DNA from: Triglochin maritima
Lineage: Eukaryota > Streptophyta > Magnoliopsida > Alismatales > Juncaginaceae
Direction of reading: 5' to 3'
DNA length: 64,000 nt
NCBI GenBank assembly: GCA_963682175.1
Contig: OY821784.1
Span: 38,793,621-38,857,620, forward strand
Shown: positions 45,457-57,296 of the stretch, piece by piece
How the letters are laid out: each line of letters opens with the position of its first letter
Position numbering within the stretch: position 1 is the stretch's first letter
The notes under the pieces: generated by a model
The model's input: only the letters and a program-made list of their open reading frames with translations
What the model was told of the DNA's origin: nothing
Database searches by the model: none
Position numbers and translations under genes: made by a program

Positions 45457-46546
45457 ATGGGTAGGAGTACTAGTCGTTGTGATAAGAATAGTGAGCTAAA
45501 GAGAGGACCATGGACTCAAGAGGAGGACAAGAAGCTCATGGATTACATCAACAAGAATGGTCATGGCAATTGGAGAACTCTTCCTAAAAATGCTGGTATA
45601 TATCAATTAATTTCACTTCATTATATATAATTACTTATGTTTATTTCTTTACGTTTTGATTGCGTTATTAATTTGTAGGGCTCCAGAGGTGCGGAAAGAG
45701 TTGTCGTCTCCGATGGACAAACTATCTCAGGCCTGATATTAAGAGAGGAAGGTTCTCTTTCGAGGAAGAAGAAATCATAATCTCTCTCCATAGCGTATTA
45801 GGAAACAAGTACGTACGTACGTACGTTCATATATATATATATATATAGTGGATATAATTCTATCTGTTGAATGCAAATAAAATTGGATTTTAAAGACCTA
45901 ATAATTAATTTGTATCATCAGGTGGGCTGCAATGGTTTCACATCTTCCGGGGAGAACAGACAATGGGATCAAGAACTACTGGAACACCCACATACGCAAA
46001 CGTATGCTCCGAATGGGAATCGATCCGGTTACTCACAAACCCACTGTCGACTTTCTTGGTCGACTTTCCTCCCAATTACCTCTTCTTCCAGCGAATTGTA
46101 ACCCTACAACTACTACTCAAGGTGAGGTCGACGTTGCAAAGTTGATGGAAGGCATTAATGATCAGATTCTCATGATAGTCAACAACCTCATCTCATCATC
46201 AACAATATCACCCCAATACGACAACAAAATTGGTACTTATCCTCAACCACAGTATCAAATGGTCGACGTTCCACAACAACAAATACACCTACTACCATTA
46301 CCAAACATGCATGAGGTACAAGTACAACAACCCTTCCAGTACTCTAGTGTTCCTTGTACAGATATTTGGGGAGAAAGCTTGCTAATTAACACTGGAAATG
46401 GAATGGTGGACTATAACTCTTGCTTCACCACTCCTCAAAACCTTAACAACTTTGTCTCAACTCCAACAAATTTGAACCCCACGTCCACATATATCAACAG
46501 TGGAATAACTACTGAAGAAGACATGGATAGCTTCACAATTTCTTGA
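45457..46546 (+). CDS. R2R3-MYB transcription factor, 3 exons, 297 aa
   Basis: Exons 45457-45595, 45679-45808 and 45922-46546 with the classic R2R3-MYB intron positions and phases. R2 ([11 protein letters not shown]...W...[10 protein letters not shown]) and R3 ([10 protein letters not shown]...W...NYW) keep the spaced Trp residues (first R3 Trp is Phe, as usual). The block [20 protein letters not shown] with [15 protein letters not shown] and the exit [19 protein letters not shown] resembles subgroups 10/11 (MYB9/107 and MYB41/102 types), which act on suberin or cuticle and ABA or wound responses; this placement is from memory. An oddity is R3 helix 3, which reads [10 protein letters not shown] where nearly all plant R2R3-MYBs have RTDNEIKNYW (Glu to Gly). 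The C-terminus is Asn/Gln/Thr-rich without a recognised repressor motif. Nuclear by family. Confidence 0.93.
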
Positions 46547-46774
46547 TGTTAGTGACCTCTTGTAGCAATGATGATCGATATGTGCACGCATGTAATATGT
46601 ATTAATCTTTTTTATGTGGTATAATTCCATTATAATTGTCAGACCTACACTCTCTAGTTAGATACCTTAATTGATCGATGATTGTGGTTGAACGTGGAAT
46701 ATATATATGTTGGTTAGTGTGTTGTTTGGATTGTTAGGCAGAAGTAATTAATTGGAAATTGATGGTGAAATGTG
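46547..46774. other. 3' flank of the MYB gene
   Basis: Probable 3' UTR and short spacer before an LTR-like copy. Confidence 0.4.
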
Positions 46775-47690
46775 TGTTGGGAGGGGATCTAACAATGCAC
46801 TAACTCGACACAGATTAAACGCACCACGAAATACTAAATATTGATTGCGGAATTAATTTTGGACCATCTCCCAAACTCAATTGCAACAAGAACACTAATA
46901 AGATAGAAATAAACAAGCAAACACAAATACACACCTGAAACAACCACGACACACGCGATTTACAAGGTTCGGTAACGTGCCTACGTCCTTGGGGGGTCTC
47001 CTGCGGGTTTCCTTTCGCTTCTCCAACAAGAAAAGCAACCGAGATTACAAATGATTGGAAGCAATGTGTCTCCCAAAGCACTCTAGATCTATCTCTAGCC
47101 TTAATCTCTCAACTCACAATGAAGGAAACTATGATATTTGGGTGATGCAAATTGAAGAGCAAACAAACCATTTATAGACTCAAAAACCGAGCTACAATTA
47201 AGCAAAACCGAATAGAACTATTCATGGGACACGGTTAACCGATGCTCGTTCGGTTAACCGTGCGTGCTTCAACAGGAACGTTAACCGAATCCTTCTCGGT
47301 TGACCGAGGGAACGATTCTTGCGCGTCTCGGTAGACCGCGAGAACGATTCTTCCACGAACTAACGAATTCTTCAACAACCCTTCGGTTGACCGAGAACCC
47401 CTCAGTGAACCGTTCCAAATTGGACAGACACTTTCCAAATTCTCGGAATACCAAAAATCTCCCCAACGGTTTACCGAACCCGTTGTTCTGAAGTGTTTGT
47501 TACCCTTTGACGGTAGATCGAATCCAATTCGGTCATCAGATCCCAGCTGCACACGGAGTGCCTGGAATCCTCGGTTCCGTGGACCGAATCCAATTCGGTA
47601 GACCGATCCGTCTTTGCCGAAATTTCGTGGGTTGTGCGTCGAATCGTCCTGGATTTGATTCCTTGACAAATATGAACAAATTTTGAACAA
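46775..47690 (-). mobile_element. LTR-like copy with CGGT-N2-ACCG array (cluster D)
   Basis: Begins (plus strand) TGTTGGGAGGGG like 51028 and matches that copy through ATTGATTGCGGAATTAA, ACACGCGATTTACAA, TTCGGTAACGTGCCTACGTC and the TATA region (about 47165, minus strand). The 5' half of the LTR (plus 47220-47620) contains the motif in versions with different centres (TA at 47232 and 47251, TG at 47297, AG at 47596 and others). The far end near 47690 is truncated and no duplication was found. No internal domains are present. Confidence 0.75.
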
Positions 47691-47867
47691 TACGTACGTA
47701 GATGTGATGCGTAGAGGTGATATATTCTCTAGAAGAAAGAAGAAGGTGAGGGCGATTTTGAGGCCAATAAACCAGTACTCTGTACTCGCGCGGTTTGAAC
47801 AATTCACAAATTAGTATATTGAAGATGGTGATGGAAATGAGAAAGGCGCGAAGAGAAGAAACATAAC

Positions 47868-47896
47868 ATAACATAACATAAGAAGGAAGTGTTATG
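47868..47896 (+). repeat. CATAA pentamer run with inverted TTATG just before the PPR start
   Basis: CATAA occurs four times, then after GGAAGTG the inverse TTATG occurs twice directly before the ATG at 47899. It may form a small hairpin in the 5' leader. Confidence 0.7.
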
Positions 47897-47898
47897 TT

Positions 47899-49728
47899 AT
47901 GTCGTCTTCGTCTTCCAAGGCGTGGGATTGGAAGGAGATAGTGTCAGTCCTCTTCCGGCTCCGATGCGGATCAAGAAGACGACACGTAGACGAATGCCAC
48001 GCCCAACTCACCACCGGAGGCCACCTCACCAATCCATCCTCCAACGCCGTATTCCTCCTAAACCACCTCATCCGGGCCCATAACAACAACAACAACAACA
48101 ACAACACTTCATCTTCCTCCTCCTTTGGTGGCCTCTCCATCTTCCTCCACGTCCTCCGCTCCCACCGTCCCGACGCCCACACCTTCCCGCCCGTCCTCAA
48201 AGCATCAGCAGCAGCAACAACAAAAAAGGCCTTTGGCCTCTCCCTCCATGCACTCCTCCTCAAATCTGCCTTCTCCCACCACATCCACGTCTCCAACGCC
48301 CTCATCCACTTCTACGTGCTTCTTCCCAACACCCACGCCGCTCTCCTCCTACTACGAACCTCACCTTCCGTCGATGTTGTTTCCTACAATACCATCATAA
48401 CCGGCTACGCCAAATCAATGAGCAATAATATGTCCCTCGCCAGGAAGCTGTTCGACGAAATGCCCGTGCCGAGAGACGACGTCTCGTGGAGCGCCATCAT
48501 CTCCGGTTACGTTCAGAGTGGACGCTCCAAGGATGGGCTCCACATGTTTTCGTTGATGCAGAGAACGGAGAAGACGTTGATGCCTGGACAAGCCACTTTG
48601 GTTAGCGTTCTTGCCGCGTGTGCCCACCTTGGCGAGCTCGAGCAGGGGAAGTGGGTGCATGGATACTACTTCAAGAGCAAGGGGAAGAAGGTTGAGATGA
48701 ACGTGTTTGTGGGTACCGCACTTATCGACATGTACTGTAAGTGTGGGGAGGTGGGGTTGGGTTTGGAGGTTTTTCGGGGGATGCCTCACAGGAATTTGTT
48801 GACTTGGACTACCATAATTAAGGGGTTGGCGATGCATGGCCGGGGCCGCGAGGCTTTGCAGCTCTTCTACGACATGCAGTCTTCTTCTTGTTCTGGTTTG
48901 GTCCCCGATGATATTGCGTTTTTGGGAGCTCTGTGCGCGTGTACTCATGCTGGGTTGGTGGACGAGGGTAGACGGATCTTTCACTCCATGTGTCGGGTGT
49001 ATGGTGTTCGACCCAAGCTCGAGCATTACGGCTGTATGGTGGATTTGTTGGCCCGCAATGGGTTGTTGGGAGATGCTATGACCATGATCCAGAACATGCC
49101 AATGGAACCGGATGCGCTCATATGGGGTGCACTTATGGCCGGTTGTAGGTTCCATGGGAATGTGGAGTTGGCCGAGTTTGCAGCGAAGCATCTGGTTGGT
49201 TTGGAGCCCAATAACAGTGGAGTTTACGTGCTTCTTGCCAACATTTATGCTTCCTCGGGAAGGCACCAAGATGCTCGGAACATAAGGCTTCTGATGCAGT
49301 CTAAGGGAGTGGAGAAAACACCGGGCTGTAGTTCCATTCAGGTAGGAGGGGCCGTGCATCAGTTCTTGGTTGGTGATACGTCTCACCCGAATATCAATGA
49401 AATTTTACAAAAATGGGAAGAGATAGAAAGACTAATAAGATTGGAAGGGTACGTCACACATAAGAAAGAAGTGTTGCTTGACGTCGATGACGAGGAGAAG
49501 GACGATATGCTCTCTAGGCACAGTGAGAAGTTGGCTATTGCTTTTGCATTGCTGAAGACACAACCTGGCATTACTATCCATGTGGTAAAGAACCTTAGAG
49601 TGTGCACTGATTGCCATCATGCCACCAAGCTTATATCAAAGGTATACAATAGAAAGATTGTTGTGAGGGACCGAACTCGTTTCCATCTGTTTGAAGGGGG
49701 TAGTTGCACTTGTAATGGCTATTGGTGA
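47899..49728 (+). CDS. PLS-class pentatricopeptide repeat protein with DYW-type domain, 609 aa
   Basis: Intronless. A short N-terminal segment with an Asn run (about 61-68) is followed by PLS-type repeats (for example DVVSYNTIITGYAK, DDVSWSAIISGYVQ, NLLTWTTIIKGLAM, KLEHYGCMVDLLAR), the E/E+ region (PDALIWGALMAGCRFHGN, SGVYVLLANIYASSGR), and a DYW deaminase-like domain. HSE is at 541-543, CTDC at 569-572 and the C-terminal CTC at 603-605, so the zinc ligands and catalytic Glu are kept. The last residues are NGYW instead of DYW. Such proteins edit specific cytidines in chloroplast or mitochondrial transcripts; a target cannot be predicted here. The N-terminus gives no clear transit peptide. Intact. 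Confidence 0.95.
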   Translation: MSSSSSKAWDWKEIVSVLFRLRCGSRRRHVDECHAQLTTGGHLTNPSSNAVFLLNHLIRAHNNNNNNNNTSSSSSFGGLSIFLHVLRSHRPDAHTFPPVLKASAAATTKKAFGLSLHALLLKSAFSHHIHVSNALIHFYVLLPNTHAALLLLRTSPSVDVVSYNTIITGYAKSMSNNMSLARKLFDEMPVPRDDVSWSAIISGYVQSGRSKDGLHMFSLMQRTEKTLMPGQATLVSVLAACAHLGELEQGKWVHGYYFKSKGKKVEMNVFVGTALIDMYCKCGEVGLGLEVFRGMPHRNLLTWTTIIKGLAMHGRGREALQLFYDMQSSSCSGLVPDDIAFLGALCACTHAGLVDEGRRIFHSMCRVYGVRPKLEHYGCMVDLLARNGLLGDAMTMIQNMPMEPDALIWGALMAGCRFHGNVELAEFAAKHLVGLEPNNSGVYVLLANIYASSGRHQDARNIRLLMQSKGVEKTPGCSSIQVGGAVHQFLVGDTSHPNINEILQKWEEIERLIRLEGYVTHKKEVLLDVDDEEKDDMLSRHSEKLAIAFALLKTQPGITIHVVKNLRVCTDCHHATKLISKVYNRKIVVRDRTRFHLFEGGSCTCNGYW

Positions 49729-50095
49729 AGTTCTTTCTTTCTCACATAATTTACTCATACAACCTTCTCATTGTTTGTGTTTAGGTATGTGTAGAAATTA
49801 TATCATATAACTCAACCCTGATAGATTTTCAGTATCGTTGTTGATGGTTGCTTCCTGTATTCGTGAAGGCATATCACACATTTCTGGATTCTTTGGGCAT
49901 AGGATATTAGGATGTTGATGTCCAAGAAATCTATAATATTTTGGTGTATCAGAATCTGACTTCTCTTCTTCTGTCATATCAATATTACACAGCAATAAAG
50001 GTTTTCCTAGATCATTGTAGCTTCTGAACTGGTAAGTTACTAGCTAGCTCTTTGTGTTTGTGGTTCTACTAAATCTTGACGTTGGGATGGACGTG
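49729..50095. other. 3' flank of the PPR gene, nothing else recognised
   Basis: Probable 3' UTR followed by spacer before the LTR-like pair. Confidence 0.4.
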
Positions 50096-50099
50096 AAAT

Positions 50100-51027
50100 G
50101 TTGAATATTGGTCCATATTTGTTAAGAAATCAAATCCAGTAAGAATCGGTCGACTGGATGGGATCCGGTCTACCGATCCAAAATCCCAGGAATTTTGGCG
50201 ATGTAGGGTTCGGACGACCGAATTGGATTCGGTCCACCGAACCAAGGATTTCAAGCACTTTGAGTGCAGCTGGGATCGGACGATCGAATTGGATTCGGTC
50301 TACCGTCAGAGGACAACAGACACTTCGGAACAACGGGTTCGGTAAACCGTTAGAGAGATTTTGGTGTTCCGAGAATCTTAAAGTGTCTGTCCATATTGGC
50401 ACGGTCCACCGAGGGGTGCTCGGTCGACCGTTGGGCTGTTGGAGAATTAGTTAGTTCGTGGGAGAAGCGATCTCGTGGTCTATCGAGCCGCACGAAGAAG
50501 CGTTCCTGCGGTCAACCTGGAAGGATTCGGTTAACCGAATCGCAACAAGAAACGTTCCTGTTTAGTCAAGGACGGTCGACCGAAGGGGCATCAGTCGATC
50601 GTTGCCCACGTTTTCTCAGCACAGTTTTGCTTAATTGTAGCTTGGTTTTTGAGTCTATAAAAAGGTTTGTTTGCTCTTGGTTTTAACACACAACACATAT
50701 AACATACAAGTGTAATATTTCCTTCATTGTGAGTTGAGAGATTAGGCTAGAAAAAGATCTTAGAGTGATTTGGAGGACTTATTGCCTCTAGATACTTGTA
50801 ATCTCGGTTGCTTCTCTTGTTGGAGAAGTGGAAGAAGGAAAGGAAACCTGCAGAAGACCCCCTAACGACGAAGGCACGCTGTCGAATCTTGTAAATCGCG
50901 TGTGTCGTGGTTGTTTCAGGTGTGCGTTTGTGTTTGTTTGTTTATTTCCATCTTATTTGTGTTCTTGTTGCTTTAATTTTGGGAGAAGGTTCAAAGTTAT
51001 TTCCGCAAGTCAATAATCGGTATTACT
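50100..51027 (+). mobile_element. LTR-like copy with CGGT-N2-ACCG array upstream of a TATA box (cluster E)
   Basis: In plus orientation: palindrome array (50145-50590), then TATAAAAAG (50655-50663), a leader with GTAATCTCGGTTGCTTC and CTTGTAAATCGCGTGTGTCG, and the 3' part ending around ATTTCCGCAAGTCAATA, where the inverted next copy begins. Compared with 51028-51993 its last 60 bp are missing. No gag-pol follows, so it is a solo LTR or LTR fragment. Confidence 0.75.
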
Positions 51028-51993
51028 GTTGGGAGGGGGATCTAACAATGCAATTATACGAAACACGGATTAAACGCACCACGTATACCAAATATTGATT
51101 GCGGAATTAACTTCGGTCTCTCTCCCAAACTCAATTGCAACAAGAGCACTAATAAGATGGCAATAAACAAACAAACACAAATGCACACCTGAAACAACCA
51201 CGACACACGCGATTTACAAATATCCGCAACATGCCTACGTCCTTGGGGGGTCTCCTACGGGTTTCCTTTCCTTCTTCCGCTTCTCCAACAAGAGATTACA
51301 AGTATATGGAGACAATAAATCACTCTAGATCTATCTCTAGCCTTAATCTCACAATGAAGGAAACGATGATGTATGCAATATGATATAAGACTAAGAGCAA
51401 ACAAACCATTTTATAGACTCAAAAAACCGAGCTACAATTAGGCAAAACCGAACAGAACTATTCGTGGGGACACGGTTAACCGATGCTCGTTTGGTTAACC
51501 GTGCGTGCTTCAACATGAGTGATTCCTGTTTCGATTCGGTTAACCGAATCCTTCCCGGTTGACCGAGGGAACGCTTCTCACGCGGCTCGGTAGACCGCGA
51601 GAACGATTCTTCTACGGACTAACGAATTCTTCCAACAACCCTTCGGTCGACCGAGAACCCCTCGGTGGACCGTGCCAAATTGTCTAGACATTTTTAGATT
51701 CTCGGAACATAAAAAATCTCAACGGTTTACCGAACCCGTAGACCGAATCTAATTCGGTCGTCCGATCTCAGCTGCACACGGAGTGCCTAGAATCCTCGGT
51801 TCAGTGAACCGAATCCAAGTCGGTAGACCGACCCATCTTCGCTGAAATTTCCTGGGTTGTGCGTCGGTAGACCGAATCCAATCTGGTCGACCGATTCTTC
51901 CTGAATTTGCTTCCTTAACAAATATAAATCAATATTCAACAACTACGTAGTGCGTTTAATCCGTATCGTGTTAGTACAAATCATTTTTCCAAC
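51028..51993 (-). mobile_element. LTR-like copy, inverted relative to the previous one (cluster F)
   Basis: Full-length-looking LTR of about 966 bp read on the minus strand from TGTTGGAAAAATG (51993) to CCCTCCCAACA (51028), with TG...CA ends. It has the TATA region near 51405 (minus) and the palindrome array at 51470-51890 upstream of it. Flanking pentamers (ATTAC and CGAAG) do not match, so it did not simply insert here intact. Confidence 0.75.
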
Positions 51994-54100
51994 ACGAAGA
52001 AGTAGAGAAAAGTGAGAGACACAAGGGAAAGACAGTGACTTTTGTTACAATTGAGTTTATTTAGTTTGACCAAAAGATGATTTTTATCCCGTTCAGGCAG
52101 AGCCTGGCATTCGAAGAAGATAAGGTATTTTTATGTCATTCCACTCTCGGAATGGTATTATTGTGATGGTCTCCTGCAACTCTGTAAGTTTGATAAATTT
52201 CTGTTTTGATTGCTTGTTGTTTGAGTTTCGATCCCGTTTTTTTTCATGATATGTTCCTCACTCATTTGAGTGGCATAAGTTGGGGGTTATTCTGTTCAAC
52301 TGAAATTGGTTAGTATCTTATCTGATTTTTTATTACTGAAATATAGGAGTTTTGCAAGATGATGTACGTGGACTTGTGGCCTCTAGGCTGGAGCTCATGA
52401 GAACAGAAGTTAGAGTTGGGGGAACATTAAGTTTTAACCTTACGTTAACAATGAAACTAGTTATCTGCTTGTAATACTAACTTGATTGATTTTGGCAGAA
52501 AACTTGCATACTGTAATAAGGATAACAGGGTTGGGTTTTGAATGAAAGAGAACATTTGAAAATTATCTCATTTCTACATCATAACATAGGGTTGCTAAAG
52601 TGAAGTTATAACTTTAACTGTCCTCATATCCTTTTCATCCTGAGGTTTCCATTGCTTGAAAATTATTTCCAATCTTCTGGCGCGGTGGTGAACCAGCAAT
52701 GTATGTTAATTTCTGGATCATTGCCAATAGGTAAAGGCAATGGCAAGGTTGTAATCAAAGGCAGCCAAGATAACTGTATCACTATATTTAGTTGTGGAAA
52801 CTTTCAGTCCGTAGACTAATTGAACCGCTTACTAGTTATCATTTATCAAAGCTAGTTATTACTCCTTTCCCTGTTGAAGAATTTCCTCTTTTTTTAAATA
52901 TAATTAGGTTCCATAAGAATTTCATATTTGTCTAAAGCTTGTTGCTGCAACAACTGTGTGTTGGTCTCACTTCAGTTTCATGTCTTCGTCTCTGAGTAAA
53001 ACTTCAAGTGGATGCAAATTATAATATGATGATCAGGCAGCTCTTCCAACCATTCAATTTCCAGGTATTGTTTTCTTCCCTATCTTTCTCGAATAATATA
53101 TGATTTTGCTCATTTTTACCTTTCATAAAGCATAACCATTTCTATAGGTTTGCTGCTTCTTTTTTGTCATTATTCTTTGGAAAACTTTTACTGTTGACAA
53201 AAGAACATAAGTCTTAATTACCGTTCACAAATGAACCCACTTGTATATTCTGAAATAATAAAGGAAAGAGTGCGCCGAAGCCGTAATAATAATAAATTTC
53301 ACCGGCGGTGCCCACCTGGGTCTGGCTCCGGCCCCGGCTCCACCCCCGCCCCGGTACATGAAAGAATTATTCAACAAGATGGATGGAAGCATGTTTGTAT
53401 GGCAGAAATTTTTATGCCATCCGGTCCAGGGAGGAGCCTTCCTCATAGGATCAATCTCAAATGTAGTTCAATTTTATCTCTTTTATACATGACCATCTGC
53501 CATTTCACAAAATGTGCCACCTACTCTTTGACCTATGTCACGGTATGTCTTCTTGCTTAAAGGAAGGTAAACTTTTATTTTTATCCCAAAACTAGCCGTT
53601 CAGTAGTTCTTATTTGGATTTCACGTTCTAAAGTTACTAATTACTCTTTCATATAACTCATATTTAGTCCTCATAAAAGTCTCCCAGATTTTGCTTCTCT
53701 GTATCTTCTTGCGTCCACAGCAATGATGCACCTTTTTTCCCTTCAAAGCTTTTGAGATTCAATTACCAAGGCATGCTGACACTCCACCCACTCCTCCAGA
53801 GGTAAAAGGTAAAGAAAAGAGCTAAAAAGCTGTTACGTTTTTTTAAGTAGAAATCTAGATTCGGATCAAACCCAATTAGCTGTTGTTCTATTTGTACATT
53901 AACCATTTCACCTATTATTTTGTGGTCTAGGCTTAGTCCAAGAATTAAGATTCCTATGAGTTGTAATGAGTCATGACCTTCAGGAAAGCCAGTGTTTCAC
54001 CTGTTATTTTGACATTTCACCTATCATTTTGGTAAGAGTAGTGATACACGGACGTGGATGTTTGGGACGTGCGCTATTTATTTTGGTAAGAGTAGTGATA
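51994..54100. other. Intergenic DNA, nothing recognised
   Basis: AT-rich with scattered short open frames. A duplicated 20-bp block TTTGGTAAGAGTAGTGATAC occurs at about 54028 and 54080. A small GC-rich patch lies at 53298-53354. Confidence 0.4.
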
Positions 54101-54114
54101 CAATCAGCAGTCTA

Positions 54115-54785
54115 TTCAGCAAAAGTCAAATGTCTTTTACCTTTTGTAATTAAATAAATAACATAATTATTTTGTGTCACGTGTAATTTTTACTTTTTCA
54201 ATGCAACATTACGTTTCCAATGTAACATTTCGTTTTCTCATGCAATATTTCGTTTCTCAATGCAATATTTGGTTTCCCCATGTAACATTTTTCAAAAAAA
54301 CTTATTTTGAACGGACACAACTTAATCTGGAAAGACACAAAACTTATTCGGAACAAACACACAACTTATTCTGGACAGACACACATCTTATTCTTAACAT
54401 ACACAACATATTCTGGATAGACACACAATTTATTATGGACAGACACAAAACTTATCATGGATAGACACATAACCTATTATGGACAGACACATGACTTATT
54501 ATGGACAAACACAACTTATTGTGGACAACACACAACTTATTCTAGACAGACACAAAACTTATTTTACACATACACACAACTTATTCTAGACAGAATAATG
54601 TGTGAGTTTGTCCGTAGGAGAATCAAATGTTGCATTGGAAAAATAAATGTTACATGAGAAAACAAAATGTTACATTGAGAATGTAATGTTGCATTGAAAA
54701 AATAAAAGTTACATGTGACACTAAATAAATTTGTTATTTAATTATTTTTAGAAAAGAAGAGACATTAGATTTTGTTTTTGAACCG
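54115..54785. mobile_element. Inverted-repeat element with a tandem array in its centre, about 670 bp
   Basis: The left arm (best 54175-54290) and right arm (best 54605-54722) are inverted copies, sharing GTGTCAC.TGTAA and TTTTTCAATGCAACATTAC; weaker matching continues outward to about 54115 and 54785. The centre (54300-54595) is an array of about 13 units of a 22-25-bp repeat, consensus ACTTATTCTGGACAGACACA. No coding capacity. Structure fits a foldback/MITE-type element; no target duplication was identified. Confidence 0.75.
54300..54595 (+). repeat. Degenerate 22-25-bp tandem repeat (about 13 units)
   Basis: Units follow ACTTATTCTGGACAGACACA with variable A runs. The array sits exactly between the two inverted arms. 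Confidence 0.85.
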
Positions 54786-55410
54786 AATTGACCACGTCAA
54801 CCCTCATATGTCATTTTAGTTTTGGTAATCTCACATCTTTGGTTGGTTCTAATTAAGCTTTTGTTGTTACATGCCTAAGCTTGTCTTGTTGTAACGTTGT
54901 CTAGTCACTGGTCTATGCCTTGGATGGCCCCAGTTTCCTGTCTTTTGCGGATGGATATTATGATATAAGAGGAATATGAATGCTTGGGAGAAAAACAAAA
55001 AAGAGGCAGAACATTTTGGAGATATAATAATCTCTCTTTTCATATGATGGGAGAAACTGGGTAATTATTGTAACTTTTTATGCCACATTCCCATGGCTGT
55101 AGAGATGTGGAGGGAGCACTACATCTACATGTGCACTGTGAAGTCCCACAAGGCACAAGCACCCTTTTCTGCCTTTCTAGTTGAAAAAATAGTATAAATA
55201 TGTTACAACAGTAATAAATAAATCAACTTTCTCTTTCGAACTTTTTGTGTTTTTTTGTTGCAATGACCACTTTTGGTTTTACACTGGTCTCCATGGAGTA
55301 TGAACTAAAGCTCATTACACATGGGTTGTGCCCTTTTTGGGTTTCTTAGTGCCTACTAATCTACTACAATTAGCTCCACCATAACTTGATGCTTATGAGT
55401 GTGTATATTG
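54786..55410. other. Intergenic DNA, nothing recognised
   Basis: AT-rich spacer. Confidence 0.4.
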
Positions 55411-55419
55411 TATAATATA

Positions 55420-55948
55420 TGAGATGGTTGCGGACAAAAAATTGCTACCCGCCTCGTCCCGCCTAACGCGGGTTGTGGACAAAAAATTGCTACCCGCCAA
55501 CCCGCCACCCGCACAACCTGCATAATAAGCGGGGCGGGTTGCGGTTTTCTCCCAACCCCCCTCGTATAACCCGCAACCCGCATAAGCCTTATATGTTTTT
55601 GATTTTTTTGTATTTAGTTATGATTTAGTTTGTATTTAGCTTTAATTTTTTTATATATAGCTTTAAAAACATACATTGATTAATTTTTTTCCTTCATTTT
55701 TGTACTTAGCTTTGATTAAAATAGATAATATTAAAGAAAATAAATTAATTTTTGTATTTAGCTTTAATAAAAAAATTAAACCCGCCAAACCCGTCAACCC
55801 GCCCCGCATAGTCTAGTCCATCCTTACGCGGGGTGGGTAGCGGAATTTTTTTTTGACCCCGCCCCACCTTGCCCCGCCTACCCGCTTAACTTTGGCGGGG
55901 TAGGTAGCGGTGGGACGAAAACCCGCCCCGCCCCGCTTACAAGCCTAT
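55420..55948. mobile_element. Non-autonomous element relic, GCGGGT/ACCCGC-rich ends around an AT-rich core
   Basis: Two blocks rich in CCCGCC/GGCGGG words on both strands (55440-55590 and 55785-55948) flank an AT-rich middle. The right end (rc TAGGCTTGTAAGCGGGGCGG) looks like a hAT-type terminus; the left end is not recognisable and no duplication was found. Confidence 0.45.
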
Positions 55949-57165
55949 GGTTTGATTCTCTATAAAATTTAAAAATGAGAAGGGTTGAGCATTTTACTTT
56001 GGGGTTGTTGGACATCAGAAAAGTTTGAATATACTTTTCTGTTGGTTAACGTTAAAGGCCTTGTGGATTGCAAAATCTCTTCTTTTCACCTGAGTATGGA
56101 AACTTGAAAAGTTAGATATTATTATAGTCATGATGCCCAGGAAGTATTGGATTTTGTAGTGTACGCCTTATCATAATTTGCAAATTCAAGTGGAGGACAA
56201 GGGTAGAACTTTGTTGCAAGTTTAAAGTTTGAATTTGGAAGGTTCTTCTTACAAGTTAAACGGCTTGAATCTGTATTACCGTATAAACAAGTTAACTTCC
56301 CCCCCGACTAATTGCAAACATGTGAACATTAGGTTGGAGTAGAAATGATCCTTTCTATTATTCTAAGGAATAGGATACCATCCATTACAATGTGTTGGGT
56401 TGGGTTGAGTTTTGTTTGTACACTCAGTCTCAGGGGCAGCCGGGCAAGCAATGCAGCCTACCTGATCGAGTGGTATATTTCCAGTTTTGACGGTAAAGTT
56501 AAAAGTAAATTCAAACTGCAACTTTGTGTCTGTCCTCCGAACTCCATAAGAATCAAATCAAATACAGTATACTAAATTACAGTGTAAGAAATAAGAAAGA
56601 GTAATTGTAAGACAAAGCAAGGTGGATTAGTAAGATTTAAGAGAGAGAGAGAGAGAACAAAGGGCGAACCAAAGGAGAAGGACATTAGACAGTAAAAGAC
56701 AGATGAAGACAGAGTCACATGTGGTGATTCTGAACACCACACCAACCTTTTACATGACAACAAACATCATCTGTCTATCAACCTCGCTCGAAGACATATA
56801 ATAATACATCGAGAAGCACACTGAGGGAAAACTGTTTATTTTTTATCATCTTTTCATTTTCATGCTTCATCCATGTGCATTGCAAAAGCATTCCCCATCC
56901 CAGTCCAAACATTCCTGATTCCCCCACTCTGACCAATCATTTTTCTAATCTATCCGCAAATAACCATAATTGTGATAGTAATAATATAATCAAGGTACTT
57001 AAAAGGGCCTTGTTCTAGGGATCCCTCTCCACCTCTGGCCTCCTTTCCACATTATCATCATCATAATACCATAAATATACACAATTATATTATTGGTTTT
57101 ATTTTGATTGATTCAAGGAATCCAATCCAACCCCACTTCTTATCTCTCTTTTCTGCCAAAAACAA
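55949..57165. other. Intergenic DNA, promoter side of the SPARK gene
   Basis: Nothing recognised except a GA run at 56641-56655. Confidence 0.4.
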
Positions 57166-57173
57166 TATAAATC
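57166..57173 (+). promoter_or_regulatory. TATA box of the GPI-anchored protein gene
   Basis: TATAAATC 123 bp before the ATG at 57297, followed by a pyrimidine-rich leader typical of plant 5' UTRs. Confidence 0.5.
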
Positions 57174-57296
57174 CATCTTTGTTTCTTTTCTGCCCTTCTC
57201 TAAGTTCTCTTGCATTCTCTCCATCTTCTCCAATCTCCACTTCTCTTGCTCTAAACAACTAATCATTCACTACTTCAAACCCACAAAAAAGGACAG

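Noticed and set aside
48415..49386. 323-codon frame antisense to the PPR gene
   Set aside because: Shadow of the PPR coding sequence; no family features.
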